A stretch of DNA of 50,122 nucleotides from Rheinheimera sp. (GTDB taxonomy: Bacteria; Pseudomonadota; Gammaproteobacteria; Enterobacterales; Alteromonadaceae), in assembly GCA_003543135.1 (NCBI GenBank), contig DPJG01000033.1, positions 1 through 50,122 of the forward strand, read 5' to 3'. The notes under the pieces are model-generated. The model made no database searches, was not told where the DNA came from, and saw only the letters and a list, made by a program, of their open reading frames with translations. A program made the translations under genes and the position numbers. Position 1 is the stretch's first letter; every line of letters begins with the position of its first letter. Below are positions 25,848 to 34,930 of the stretch, piece by piece.

Positions 25848-26378
25848 TCAGCCGGTGTTTTGGCTCAGACAGCGGCAAGACAGCGTTTCGCTGTTCAGCC
25901 AGCTGTCTGGCGTCTGCATTTTATTCTGTACTATGGCAGCAAGCAGATCTTCCGAGCTGCTGCAGGCCGGGCCGCTTGCATAAGGCCCACTGTAGTGAAG
26001 TTGTTGATCTTTTAAATAAATCACCATAGGAGTTGCTGGCACCGTGACGCCGGCAGCGCGAAGCTCTGCGGCGCTCAGATAAAGTTGCAGCAATGGTTGT
26101 TGCAATGCTTGCTGCGCAAAACGGCCTTGCAAGCTTTGAATATGCGCCAGCGCTTGTTGCGTGCAGGGGCAGTTTTCGTCCAGTACATGCAGCAGCGTGG
26201 CCGCGCCATTTTGTGGTTCGATCAGCCTGTTGAGCTGCGGCAGTTGTTGCAGCTGTTGTTGCAGCTGTCGCTCTGGATCAAACTCGCCATAATAGGCGTT
26301 GCCGGTTTGAAACAACAACCAGGAGGTGCCTGTAACCCACAGGATAAAAATGCACCAGCCGACCCAAAGTTTGCTCAA
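25848..26378 (-). CDS. DUF6436-type membrane-anchored thioredoxin-like protein
   Basis: 176 residues. One N-terminal membrane segment (about 5-23) is followed by a Gln-rich helix and a thioredoxin-like part: [20 protein letters not shown] carries a CxC pair in the place of CxxC, and [24 protein letters not shown] matches the cis-Pro strand of the fold. The resemblance to DUF6436 is from memory of the family. CxC suggests disulfide isomerase-like or metal-binding chemistry; the substrate is unknown. The start is TTG at 26378, overlapping the chemoreceptor stop (TTGA), with AGGG upstream; no better start exists nearby. Confidence 0.7.
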   Translation of the reverse strand: MSKLWVGWCIFILWVTGTSWLLFQTGNAYYGEFDPERQLQQQLQQLPQLNRLIEPQNGAATLLHVLDENCPCTQQALAHIQSLQGRFAQQALQQPLLQLYLSAAELRAAGVTVPATPMVIYLKDQQLHYSGPYASGPACSSSEDLLAAIVQNKMQTPDSWLNSETLSCRCLSQNTG

Positions 26379-27880
26379 GATGGCTGACCCTGACTGAATC
26401 TGTTGGCTTCTTCGGTGAGTACAGTGGTAATACGGCTGACGGTGTCGGCATTGTGTAACACTTGCTGGCCTTGTGCTGTCTGGGCTTCTGTCATTTGTGT
26501 CAGTTGCGAGATACTGGCGGCAATATGACTGCTGGCTTCGTCCTGTTCGTTCAGCGCCTGAGTCATGGCGGTAGCGGCTTCTACCACGGCGTTGGCCTGC
26601 ACACTGATGTCTTGTAAGGCGGTATCACTTTGTTTGGCAAAATCTACTGTTGTGCTGATTTGCTCCAGACATTGATCAACCGCCTGCACTGATTCGGCGC
26701 TGCTTTGTACCAGCCGGCCAATCATGTTTTTAATTTCTGCTGTAGAGCCATGAGTGCGGGACGCTAAAGTACGGACTTCGTCTGCAACCACGGCAAAACC
26801 ACGGCCTTGCTCACCGGCGCGCGCCGCTTCTATAGCGGCGTTCAGTGCCAGTAAATTGGTTTGTTCGGCAATACTCTGGATCACTTCCAGCACTGTGCGG
26901 ATTTCACTGGTCGATTCGGCCATACCGTGCACTTTTTGTTTGGAACTTTGTAGCTGGCCGGTCAGACTGTCGATAGCCGCGATAGTGGCGCTGACTGTTT
27001 GGCGGCCGCCCCGGGCAGAACTTTGCGCCTGTCTGGCAAGCTGCAGCATTTGCTCGGACAGTTGCACCGCCTGATTAATACCATCTGACATGCCCCTGCT
27101 GGCGTTGTTGATTTTTTCTACCTCAGCCAGTTGCCTGTGCATAATGGTCGATAAGGCCGTGCCTTCTTCCAGCAGTTCAGTCGATTGGGCTTTAAGCTGC
27201 TGCGCCGACGCATCAATGGTGCTGACGGTGTTTTGCAGTGTGTGCAGCACCCCATTAAATTTGTGGATAAGCTTCGAGTTGATGTCGCGTGCACGGCTTG
27301 AAATCAGAATTTTATGATCTTTAGTCAACAATGCGTCTGTCACATCAAACAGCGCCTGACCTTCCATGCCTTCTCTTAAACTGCGTTTGCAAATGACGAT
27401 CAGCACTGCTGCTTCTACCACCACATATAACGCATGGATCAGCACTGTCAGCAGATTGGCGTCTTGTTGTGGTACCAGATAAACCGCAGCGCCGCCAAAT
27501 TGCAGGTACATAAATAACAAATGGTGAACGGCGATAGTGACAGCAGCCGCCAGAATGACTTTCCAGCAGCGAAAGGCAATCAGCACAGCCAGCAACACAA
27601 AAATGCCAAAATGCACTTCGGTCTTGCCCATTGACTGGTGAATATGGAGGGCACTGAAAAACATAAAACTGATGCCATAACTCAGTCTTGACAACAGCTG
27701 GTCGCCAAAAGTGCGGTACAACAGATAAGGCACCAGCGCGGATGGAATGCCCACCAACAAAGCGGGCCACCAGCTTTGATGCAGACTGGCCAGCATCAGG
27801 GCCATCAGCAACAGGAAAAGATTGACCAGATTGGCGATAAAAAACGCCTGGGTGCGAAATACAAGCTGGAACGATGTCAT
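26375..27880 (-). CDS. Methyl-accepting chemotaxis protein with a multi-helix membrane domain
   Basis: 501 residues. The N-terminal 185 residues form about six membrane segments with short loops ([83 protein letters not shown]), with no periplasmic sensor domain. A cytoplasmic linker and the signalling coiled coil follow, with tip [18 protein letters not shown] and [17 protein letters not shown]. The membrane domain probably senses something within the membrane or its energy state. It shares a 4-bp overlap with the DUF6436 gene. A 14-bp palindrome lies just upstream (27909-27922). Confidence 0.88.
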   Translation of the reverse strand: MTSFQLVFRTQAFFIANLVNLFLLLMALMLASLHQSWWPALLVGIPSALVPYLLYRTFGDQLLSRLSYGISFMFFSALHIHQSMGKTEVHFGIFVLLAVLIAFRCWKVILAAAVTIAVHHLLFMYLQFGGAAVYLVPQQDANLLTVLIHALYVVVEAAVLIVICKRSLREGMEGQALFDVTDALLTKDHKILISSRARDINSKLIHKFNGVLHTLQNTVSTIDASAQQLKAQSTELLEEGTALSTIMHRQLAEVEKINNASRGMSDGINQAVQLSEQMLQLARQAQSSARGGRQTVSATIAAIDSLTGQLQSSKQKVHGMAESTSEIRTVLEVIQSIAEQTNLLALNAAIEAARAGEQGRGFAVVADEVRTLASRTHGSTAEIKNMIGRLVQSSAESVQAVDQCLEQISTTVDFAKQSDTALQDISVQANAVVEAATAMTQALNEQDEASSHIAASISQLTQMTEAQTAQGQQVLHNADTVSRITTVLTEEANRFSQGQPS

Positions 27881-27908
27881 GAAAACCTCAATAAATCCAA
27901 AGCAATCC

Positions 27909-27922
27909 TTGCTTTAAAGCAA
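27909..27922. promoter_or_regulatory. 14-bp palindrome upstream of the chemoreceptor
   Basis: TTGCTTTAAAGCAA is fully palindromic. A further AAAGCAA at 27899-27905 forms a second inverted pair with its left half (AAAGCAA-TCC-TTGCTTT). It lies 29-42 bp before the start codon, so it would sit in the leader or on the promoter of this gene. A plausible operator. Confidence 0.4.
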
Positions 27923-27985
27923 TTAGGACAGCACCTGATTTTGGCAACATCGCCGCCGGAGCTGGCCTCAGGTTACGGACTTAGT

Positions 27986-29149
27986 TTAGCTTTGGATCTC
28001 CAGTGCGTTTTGTTTTAAATCATCCTTATCGGCAATAACAGGAACAAACGTGGCTGCTTGCGAACTAAAAGCCAGTTGCAGTGCTGAGCTTGCTTGCACA
28101 CAACAACTCAAAATTTCATGGCTGGCCACAGCAACTTCGGGTGTCAGTACGGTTTTACACTGACCTGACTTTAATGTCAGCCGGCACTGGCCACAGGAGC
28201 CACCGCGACAGTCATAAGGCACAGCGATGCCCGCACCAAGCAGGGCGTCTAACACTGAAGGGTAACCCGCACTCTGGGCGCTACGACCTTCCAATTCAAT
28301 GAGATGATTTTCTGTACTCTGATTTGCTTTAAAAAGCTCGTAATAACAATGCTTTACTCCGGCTGCCTGCAGCTGCTGCAACAGTTCTGTCACCATCTGC
28401 GCCTTGGCACAGAGATAAAATTCCGAGTTTGTTGTTGTATGCGCCAGCAACAAAGCGGCATCAATACGGCCGCGCCTGCCTTGCCAAACTGGGCTGGCCT
28501 GGCTTAACACAGGTATAAATTCCAGGTTGGGCAAGCGGCGCAGCATAGGCCACAGAGCTAAGTCTGCTTCGGTTCTGGCCTGCAACCACAACTGCACAGG
28601 CCGGCGCTGGCGCAGCAGCTGCCATAACATCGCGAGTAGCGGCGTAATGCCAATACCACCGGCTACCAGCACCACAGGGCGCTGTGCTTGTGGCCAGAGC
28701 CAGGCTTTGAAGTGGCTGAACAAGGCTTGGCGCAAGGTAAAGTGCCCTTTGGGATAACTGCATAGCAGCCTGTCGCCAATATGAAGATCTGACCACAAGG
28801 CCTGACTTAACCGGCCCTGGGGTTCTGCTTTTACCGCCAACTGATAATAACGCCGCTGGCTGCAGTCGCTTGTGATTGAATAAGCCCGGCTTACTTTAGT
28901 GCCCGATAAATCCAAAGCTTGCAGCAACAAATGCTGACCGGCTTTGGCAGTTGGCAGCAGCTTGCCTTCTGGGTGACGCAACCAGATTTTGACAATATTG
29001 CCCTGACGTTTGAGCCGGCAGACCTGCAGCTGCTGGCGATATTGCGCTCTTTTCTGCTTTTGCCGACTGAGCAAAGAGCAGAGCAGGCTGTAACTTAAAT
29101 AACAGCTTAATAAGGCAATACACAGATATAACGGCAGTTGCGCAGGCAT
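27986..29149 (-). CDS. Ferredoxin reductase-like flavoprotein with C-terminal 2Fe-2S domain
   Basis: 387 residues from ATG 29149 (GGGGA upstream; a TTG four codons earlier is less likely). One N-terminal membrane segment (about 4-26) anchors it. The FAD-binding barrel has RAYSITS (88-94), the NAD(P) domain has GGIGITP (164-170), and a plant-type 2Fe-2S domain ends the protein with CRGGSCGQC (Cys314, 319, 322) and a fourth Cys at 349 or 350. The order FAD, NAD, 2Fe-2S is that of phthalate dioxygenase reductase-like and DesC-like electron-transfer proteins. It should pass electrons from NAD(P)H to a partner not encoded beside it. A near-perfect Fur box overlaps its promoter, so it may serve iron acquisition or a ferric reductase role. 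Confidence 0.87.
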   Translation of the reverse strand: MPAQLPLYLCIALLSCYLSYSLLCSLLSRQKQKRAQYRQQLQVCRLKRQGNIVKIWLRHPEGKLLPTAKAGQHLLLQALDLSGTKVSRAYSITSDCSQRRYYQLAVKAEPQGRLSQALWSDLHIGDRLLCSYPKGHFTLRQALFSHFKAWLWPQAQRPVVLVAGGIGITPLLAMLWQLLRQRRPVQLWLQARTEADLALWPMLRRLPNLEFIPVLSQASPVWQGRRGRIDAALLLAHTTTNSEFYLCAKAQMVTELLQQLQAAGVKHCYYELFKANQSTENHLIELEGRSAQSAGYPSVLDALLGAGIAVPYDCRGGSCGQCRLTLKSGQCKTVLTPEVAVASHEILSCCVQASSALQLAFSSQAATFVPVIADKDDLKQNALEIQS

Positions 29150-29175
29150 AAGGATCCCCAAAAAAATGCCGGGCT

Positions 29176-29203
29176 ATTTTATCTGATAGCGGCAGTATTG
29201 CAA
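29176..29203 (-). promoter_or_regulatory. Sigma70-like promoter of the ferredoxin reductase gene
   Basis: On the minus strand, TTGCAA (29198-29203), a 16-bp spacer, then TAAAAT (29176-29181), 27 bp before the ATG at 29149. The adjoining Fur box begins one base upstream of the -35. Confidence 0.6.
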
Positions 29204-29204
29204 T

Positions 29205-29219
29205 TGAGAATTGTTATCA
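29205..29219. promoter_or_regulatory. Fur box
   Basis: TGAGAATTGTTATCA matches the 7-1-7 Fur consensus TGATAATnATTATCA at 12 of 14 fixed positions. It abuts the -35 of the promoter for the reductase gene, a normal repressing position. Iron-starvation induction is the inference. Confidence 0.72.
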
Positions 29220-29228
29220 TCTTTTGGT

Positions 29229-29244
29229 GTGAGTACTTACTCAC
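29229..29244. promoter_or_regulatory. Palindrome GTGAGTA-CT-TACTCAC
   Basis: Perfect 7-bp arms with a 2-bp centre, nine bases upstream of the Fur box. It is of the size and type bound by TetR-family dimers. No regulator gene is near it. Confidence 0.4.
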
Positions 29245-29870
29245 CCTTTATGCATCGATTTGATTGGTTTTTACCGTCCGGGTTCGAGATGACTGTGCTT
29301 TGTGCTCACCGCGTTTTTGGATAACCACATCATGCAGTCATCACAGAGCTCAGCGGATCCCAGAGATTGGCAACAGCACTGTTTATGTTGAGTGACAACT
29401 GTTTAGTTCTGCAGTTGCCAAGGATGTGGATCTTGGCAGCGAACAACTGCGGAGGCTGTGGCTTTGTCTAAACACAACACAGTCTGAGGGAGCATCTGAA
29501 AACTTCAATGCAATCTTATTGATTTATTTAAATTTATTGATCCAGGTTTGATCGTCGATCTGCATAAACCGCGCGCTGAATCAGCTGGCATGAAGTTTTG
29601 CCGCTGCCCGCTCAGCCTGTCTTCCAGGCGCATCAGCATTGCAATATTAGCCTGAGGCTTCACTGCCGGCTTTGCTGTTTTGCGGATACCACCCGTCGGA
29701 TCCAACAGCTGATTTTCTGTGACTGATTGCCGCTGTGATCAAGTGGGTTACGCGAGACTTTTCTCGTGCTGCTCAGCAATCTGCACCACTTTTTCCTTTT
29801 TTTTTTGTCAGTTCAGCGCCAAGCCGCGTCGTTATTGGATCTTTATCGATCACTGAAGTGGGGTTTTACC
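29245..29870. other. Long non-coding stretch upstream of the dcw promoter
   Basis: About 625 bp with no gene I can support. It contains several AT-rich tracts (29511-29540), a ten-T run (29796-29805) and a 67-codon minus-strand open frame at 29505-29705 without a credible start or family. It may hold additional dcw promoters or a small RNA; none is clear. Confidence 0.5.
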
Positions 29871-29900
29871 TTGACAATGCTGAATTCTGCGCCATAAACT
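29871..29900 (+). promoter_or_regulatory. dcw (mra) promoter
   Basis: A perfect -35 TTGACA (29871-29876), an 18-bp spacer and TAAACT (29895-29900), or ATAAAC with 17 bp. Transcription would start near 29907, so the MraZ boxes lie at and just after the start, where binding would repress. Confidence 0.65.
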
Positions 29901-29909
29901 GTATCATTG

Positions 29910-29934
29910 TGGAGATTAGTGGGTAATTGTGGAT
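29910..29934 (+). promoter_or_regulatory. MraZ-binding direct repeats
   Basis: TGGAG (29910), TGGGT (29920) and TGGAT (29930) repeat with an exact 10-bp period. E. coli MraZ binds three TGGGN boxes separated by 5 bp in the same place between promoter and mraZ. This predicts autorepression of the cluster by MraZ. Confidence 0.7.
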
Positions 29935-29970
29935 CTTTTCAGGATCTAATTACAACAAAGTGGGATCAAC

Positions 29971-30441
29971 ATGTTTCGTGGATCATTTGCTCTGAGCCTG
30001 GATGACAAAGGCCGGTTGACGCTGCCAACGCGTTACCGCGATAGCCTTTTGTCTGAAAATGGCGGTGCGCTGATCTGCACTATCGATCACAAAGATCCCT
30101 GCCTGCTGCTGTACCCGCTGTCTGAGTGGGAAGAAATTGAAGAAAAGCTGAAAAAGCTGTCGAGCTTTAATCCACAGGAACAACGTCTGAAAAGGTTGTT
30201 ATTGGGTCATGCCACTGACTGTGACATGGACAAAAACGGCCGTATTTTATTACCCGCCACCTTGCGTGAGCACGCCCATTTAACCAAAAGCCTGCGTTTA
30301 GTGGGCCAGCTGAATAAATTTGAAATTTGGGATGAAGAAACCTGGCACCGCCGGGTGGCCGAAGACATGGCAGTTGAGCAGGAAATGGCAATTGCCGGTG
30401 ATGCTGAGCTGTCAGAACGATTACAGGATTTGTCATTGTGA
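29971..30441 (+). CDS. mraZ: Transcriptional regulator MraZ
   Basis: 156 residues, about the size of E. coli MraZ (152). Two AbrB-like halves carry the conserved DxxGR motifs: [13 protein letters not shown] near residue 11 and [13 protein letters not shown] near residue 89. It begins [15 protein letters not shown] as in the family. It forms a ring that binds direct repeats before its own gene and tunes expression of the division cluster. GTGGGA serves as ribosome binding site. Its TGA overlaps the GTG start of rsmH (GTGA). Confidence 0.97.
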   Translation: MFRGSFALSLDDKGRLTLPTRYRDSLLSENGGALICTIDHKDPCLLLYPLSEWEEIEEKLKKLSSFNPQEQRLKRLLLGHATDCDMDKNGRILLPATLREHAHLTKSLRLVGQLNKFEIWDEETWHRRVAEDMAVEQEMAIAGDAELSERLQDLSL

Positions 30442-31382
30442 GCAATCAGCAAGCCCATATTTCCGTCTTGCTGCACGAAGCAATTGACGGTCTGAATATT
30501 CAAGCCGATGGCATCTATCTGGATGGCACTTTTGGCAGGGGAGGGCACAGCAGTGTCATCCTGAGTAAATTGTCGGCCAAAGGCCGTTTGTATGCGATAG
30601 ACCGCGACCCACAAGCTATTGCTGCCGCAGCGAAATTTGCTGATGACGGCCGTTTTCATATCAGCCATACCGCTTTTTCTGAACTGGCCACAGTGGCAGA
30701 ACAACAGGGCATCAGCGGTCAGGTCGACGGTATTTTGCTGGATTTAGGGGTGTCTTCACCTCAGCTCGATGATGCCGACCGTGGTTTTAGCTTTATGCGT
30801 GATGGTCCACTCGATATGCGGATGGATCCAAGCTCCGGTATTTCCGCCGCTGACTGGCTGGCCAAAGCCGATGTGGAAGACATTACTTTTGTGCTGCGTG
30901 AGTACGGCGAAGAAAAGTTCGCCTGGAAAATTGCCAACGCTATTGTCAATAGCCGTGACACTCAACCGTTAAAGCGCACCAGCGAGCTGGCTGCGTTAAT
31001 TGCCGCCACAGCGCCAAAAAGTTTTAAAGAGAAAAAACACCCGGCGACGCGCAGTTTTCAGGCGATTCGCATTTATATCAACAGCGAGCTGGAGCAGGTA
31101 AAAACTGCATTGGACGCTGCGCTTGCGGTATTAAAACCGGGTGGACGGCTGGCGGTGATCAGCTTCCACTCGCTGGAAGACAGGTTAGTGAAACAATTTA
31201 TGCGTCAGCACAGCAAACCGGCCCCTGTGCCTAAAGGTTTACCGCTGACGGAAGATCAGCTGCGTCAGCATTTGCCGCTGAAACTGATTGGCAAAGCCAT
31301 TATGCCTTCAGATGCTGAGTTGGCCGCTAATCCAAGAGCACGAAGTGCCGTGCTGCGTATTGCGGAGAAACAGGCCAAATGA
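30438..31382 (+). CDS. rsmH: 16S rRNA m4C1402 methyltransferase
   Basis: 314 residues, starting at GTG inside the mraZ stop. It methylates N4 of C1402 in the ribosomal P site. Family marks are [13 protein letters not shown], the SAM site [43 protein letters not shown], and the late [16 protein letters not shown]. The length is normal. It is translationally coupled to mraZ and overlaps ftsL by 4 bp (ATGA). Confidence 0.98.
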   Translation: MSNQQAHISVLLHEAIDGLNIQADGIYLDGTFGRGGHSSVILSKLSAKGRLYAIDRDPQAIAAAAKFADDGRFHISHTAFSELATVAEQQGISGQVDGILLDLGVSSPQLDDADRGFSFMRDGPLDMRMDPSSGISAADWLAKADVEDITFVLREYGEEKFAWKIANAIVNSRDTQPLKRTSELAALIAATAPKSFKEKKHPATRSFQAIRIYINSELEQVKTALDAALAVLKPGGRLAVISFHSLEDRLVKQFMRQHSKPAPVPKGLPLTEDQLRQHLPLKLIGKAIMPSDAELAANPRARSAVLRIAEKQAK

Positions 31383-31687
31383 GCAGCATCAAATTAAACA
31401 AACTGATAGTGCAGGATATTGCCAACCACAAACTGGTGCTGGTGATGCTTGTGCTTTGTATAGGTTCGGCGCTGGCTGTAGTGGAATTTACTCACTTAAA
31501 CCGGCAGCTCACCATCAATCAGGACAAATTATTTCAACAACGTGACGCGCTGGAAATGGAATGGCGCAATTTACTGGTAGAACAGCGGGCTTTGTCTGAA
31601 CACAGCCGGGTTGAAGAGCTGGCACAACAGCAGCTCCAGATGGTTCGACCATTGGGTCAGCAGGATATAGTGGTAGACGAACCATGA
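31379..31687 (+). CDS. ftsL: Cell division protein FtsL
   Basis: 102 residues, a bitopic membrane protein. A short basic cytoplasmic tail ([17 protein letters not shown]) precedes one membrane helix (about 19-37, [19 protein letters not shown]). A periplasmic leucine-zipper-like coiled coil follows ([32 protein letters not shown]) with the late [14 protein letters not shown]. It forms a complex with FtsB and FtsQ and helps activate FtsWI. Both ends overlap neighbours by ATGA. Confidence 0.95.
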   Translation: MSSIKLNKLIVQDIANHKLVLVMLVLCIGSALAVVEFTHLNRQLTINQDKLFQQRDALEMEWRNLLVEQRALSEHSRVEELAQQQLQMVRPLGQQDIVVDEP

Positions 31688-33426
31688 GCAGAACAGTAAA
31701 ACAGGCCAAAAACCGCAAACACCCGACAGTGATCAGCTGGCGTTTTGCTTTTGTAGTGTTGTCCTTGTCAGCGGTATTTTTTGGCCTGGTGGCCCGTGCA
31801 GCTTATTTACAGGTGATTGACCCCGACATGCTGGTAGAGCAAGGCGATCGCCGCTCGTTAAGGGTGAAGTCGGACGAAGTACTGCGTGGCATGATTTTAG
31901 ACCGCAACGGCGAAGAGCTGGCGGTTAGTGTGCCTGTTGAGTCTGTGTACGCCGACTCTAAAGTAATTATTCAGGCCAATGCGAAAAATGACAGCCGCCG
32001 CTGGCACGCTTTAGCAGAAATGCTGCAGTTAAAACCGGAAGAGCTGACGCAAAAAATCGCCACAGATCCGAAAAAACGTTATGTCTATCTGCAGCGTCAC
32101 GCCAGTCCAGCCACTGTCGATTACATTCGCAAGTTAAAAATCCCCGGTATTTATTTTAAGCAGGAATCACGGCGTTATTACCCGTCCGGTGAAGTGGCTG
32201 CCCATATCCTTGGTTTTACCAACGTGGACGACCACGGTGTGGAAGGTGTAGAGCGCCAGTTTGACCAGCTGCTCAAAGGCACAGCCGGCCGTAAAGTGAT
32301 TCGTAAAGACGCCAAAGGCCGTGAAATTGAAGTGCTGGAGCAAACAGACGCCACAGCGTCACGCAATTTGCAGCTCAGTATCGACCAGCGTATTCAGGCG
32401 GTGGCCTATCGTGAGCTGAAAAAAGCGGTGCTGACTTTTGGTGCCACATCAGGCTCAGTGGTGGTGGTGGATGTACACACAGGCGAAGTGCTGGCCATGG
32501 TGAACAGCCCTTCTTACAACCCGAATAACAAAAAAGGCACGGCCATTCACAAGTTCCGTAACCGTGCTATTACCGACACTTTTGAACCAGGTTCGACAGT
32601 CAAACCTTTACCTGTGCTGGCGGCGCTGGAAAACGGCACTGCAGATTTGAATACCATTATCCCAACAGGTTATGGCCCTATTATGGTCGGCGGTGGCCGG
32701 GTGCAGGACGTGACAGGCAATGGTGATCTGGATTTAAAAGGCATTATCCGCCGTTCCAGTAACATTGGTGTGACCCGTCTGGCGCTGAATATGCCACACG
32801 AAGACTTATTAAAAATGTATTACAACATGGGACTGGGTGAAGACACTGGCTTAGGTTTGCTCGGTGAAAGTGCCGGTCAGCTGCGCGAACGCGCCCGCTG
32901 GTCTGAGCATGAAAGAGCCACTTTATCTTTTGGTTATGGTCTGTCTGTGACTGCAGTGCAGCTGGCACGGATTTATGCCGCCATCGGCAACGGTGGTGTA
33001 GTACGTCCTTTAACCATTTTAAAAACCGACAATCCACCACCGGGTGAGCGGGTGATTGCCGAACACAATGCCGATGCTATGGTGGAAATGTTAGAAGCAG
33101 TGACCGAAAAACGGGGTACAGCAACCCGTGCCAAGGTGCCTGGCTACCGCGTAGGTGGCAAAACCGGTACAGCGAAAAAGGCCATTGCCGGTGGTTATGG
33201 CGATGACTATATCGGCTCTTTTGCCGGCATAGGCCCTATCTCCCAACCCAGGTTGGCTTGTGTGGTGATTATTAATGAACCCAGCGGGGATTATTATGGT
33301 GGTGGCGAGGTGGCGGCACCTGTCTTTAGTGCCGTAATGGGAGCAGCAATGCAGCTGCTCAACTTGCCGCCGGATGGCAATGACAGTCGCATCACTAAAG
33401 TGGCCGGAGGTCCAGATGCAGGTTAA
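31684..33426 (+). CDS. ftsI: Septal transpeptidase FtsI (PBP3)
   Basis: 580 residues. A basic cytoplasmic start, one membrane helix (about 21-43) and a pedestal domain (RGMILDRNGEELA, IYFKQESRRYYPSGEVAAHILGFTN) precede the transpeptidase domain. The active-site set is Ser304 in GSTVKP (SxxK), SSN in RRSSNIG, and KTG in GGKTGTAKK. It cross-links septal peptidoglycan with FtsW. The last 11 bp overlap murE. Confidence 0.98.
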   Translation: MSRTVKQAKNRKHPTVISWRFAFVVLSLSAVFFGLVARAAYLQVIDPDMLVEQGDRRSLRVKSDEVLRGMILDRNGEELAVSVPVESVYADSKVIIQANAKNDSRRWHALAEMLQLKPEELTQKIATDPKKRYVYLQRHASPATVDYIRKLKIPGIYFKQESRRYYPSGEVAAHILGFTNVDDHGVEGVERQFDQLLKGTAGRKVIRKDAKGREIEVLEQTDATASRNLQLSIDQRIQAVAYRELKKAVLTFGATSGSVVVVDVHTGEVLAMVNSPSYNPNNKKGTAIHKFRNRAITDTFEPGSTVKPLPVLAALENGTADLNTIIPTGYGPIMVGGGRVQDVTGNGDLDLKGIIRRSSNIGVTRLALNMPHEDLLKMYYNMGLGEDTGLGLLGESAGQLRERARWSEHERATLSFGYGLSVTAVQLARIYAAIGNGGVVRPLTILKTDNPPPGERVIAEHNADAMVEMLEAVTEKRGTATRAKVPGYRVGGKTGTAKKAIAGGYGDDYIGSFAGIGPISQPRLACVVIINEPSGDYYGGGEVAAPVFSAVMGAAMQLLNLPPDGNDSRITKVAGGPDAG

Positions 33427-34930
33427 CCGGCTCGAACAATGGTTATCTCCCTTTAAAGCGACTGTCGAAGGACAGTCGCTTTGTGCGTTAGAAAACAGGC
33501 CACAAATTGCGGCCATGGCAAACTTGTGTGTGAACAGCCAGCAGGTAAAAGCCGGTGATGTGTTTCTGGCTATTGCCGGTGTGTCCGGTCATGGCAACAG
33601 GTTTATCGAAACTGCGCTGTTACAAGGCGCTGCGCTGGTACTGACCGATGTGTTGCTGCCGGAGCAGGCACAGTTACAGCAGGACGCGCGGGTGTTGTTA
33701 TGGCCGGATTTGCTGGCGCAGTTGCCGGCAGTGGTCAGTGCTTTTTATCAGCACAGCGCGGCAAAACTTGAGCTGGTGGGCATCACAGGCACCAACGGTA
33801 AATCCAGCACCGCTATTTTTGTCAATCAGTTAAGCCGCTTGCTGGGTGAAAAAGCCGCTGTCATTGGCACCTTAGGTTATGGTGAATTTCCGGCCTTTAC
33901 GCCACTTCAGAACACCACACCACATCTGGTTGATTTACATCGTATTTTTACCGGTTTTGTTGAGGCTGGCTGCAAAGTGGCGGCAATGGAAGTATCGTCG
34001 CATGCCTTAGTGCAGCAGCGGGTGGCCGGGCTCAAATTTGCGGTGGCTGTGTACACCAACTTAAGCCGGGATCATTTAGATTATCACGGCACTATGCAGG
34101 ACTATTTTGCTGCCAAAGCGCTGCTGTTTACGCCGGAGCTTGCCAAAGCGGCCGTGATTAATGTCAGCGACGACTATGGCAAACAGCTGGTGGCGCAAAC
34201 AGCATTGCCCGCGCTGGTGTATGGCAGGCTTTCTGACTGCACCGGTTTTACCCGTTATCTGGCTTATGATGCGCTGCAGGCCGATGGTCATGGTTTTCGC
34301 TGCACTTTGCACAGTCATCTGGGGCAGTATCAGCTGCATATTCCGCTCTTGGCAGAATTTAACGTACAAAATGTGCTGGCCGCTATGGGCGCGCTGGTGC
34401 TCTTGGGTCATGCCTTGCCGGATATCATCGACGCTGTAGCCCGATTACTGCCGGTGCCAGGCCGGATGGAGCAGTGGCAGTTCCCGCAGGAAGTGACGCT
34501 GGTGGTGGATTACGCCCATACCCCGGATGCGCTGCAACAAAGTTTAGTGGCGCTGCGCCAGCAATGCCGTGGCCATTTATGGTGTGTGTTTGGTTGTGGT
34601 GGTGACAGAGATAAAGGCAAACGACCTTTAATGGGACAAATCGCCGAACAATACGCAGATCATGTTATCATTACCGCCGACAATCCCCGCACTGAAGCTG
34701 TGTTAGATATCTGCAATGATATTGCCGCCGGTATGGTGACCGGTGCCAACTGCCAAATTGAAACTGACCGCGAATCTGCCATTAAACTGGCACTGATTGA
34801 AGCTCATCAAGGCGATATGATCCTGGTGGCCGGCAAAGGCCATGAAGCCTACCAGATCATTGGCACCCAGGTGCGGGATTACGACGAACGTAAATTTATC
34901 AGTAGTTTATTGGCGGAGATGTGCCGATGA
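33416..34930 (+). CDS. murE: UDP-MurNAc-tripeptide synthetase
   Basis: 504 residues from ATG 33416, chosen over a longer frame because GGAGG (33406-33410) precedes it by 5 bp. It adds the third residue of the stem peptide. The ATP site is VGITGTNGKSSTAIF, and TADNPRTE carries the DNPR motif typical of enzymes that add meso-diaminopimelate. VVDYAHTPDAL and FGCGGDRDKGKRPLM are conserved. Cytoplasmic. It overlaps ftsI by 11 bp and murF by 4. Confidence 0.97.
   Translation: MQVNRLEQWLSPFKATVEGQSLCALENRPQIAAMANLCVNSQQVKAGDVFLAIAGVSGHGNRFIETALLQGAALVLTDVLLPEQAQLQQDARVLLWPDLLAQLPAVVSAFYQHSAAKLELVGITGTNGKSSTAIFVNQLSRLLGEKAAVIGTLGYGEFPAFTPLQNTTPHLVDLHRIFTGFVEAGCKVAAMEVSSHALVQQRVAGLKFAVAVYTNLSRDHLDYHGTMQDYFAAKALLFTPELAKAAVINVSDDYGKQLVAQTALPALVYGRLSDCTGFTRYLAYDALQADGHGFRCTLHSHLGQYQLHIPLLAEFNVQNVLAAMGALVLLGHALPDIIDAVARLLPVPGRMEQWQFPQEVTLVVDYAHTPDALQQSLVALRQQCRGHLWCVFGCGGDRDKGKRPLMGQIAEQYADHVIITADNPRTEAVLDICNDIAAGMVTGANCQIETDRESAIKLALIEAHQGDMILVAGKGHEAYQIIGTQVRDYDERKFISSLLAEMCR

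Noticed and set aside
29505-29705. 67-codon minus-strand open frame upstream of mraZ
   Set aside because: It has only a TTG start, no binding site and no recognised family. Possibly remains of a gene, but not supportable.
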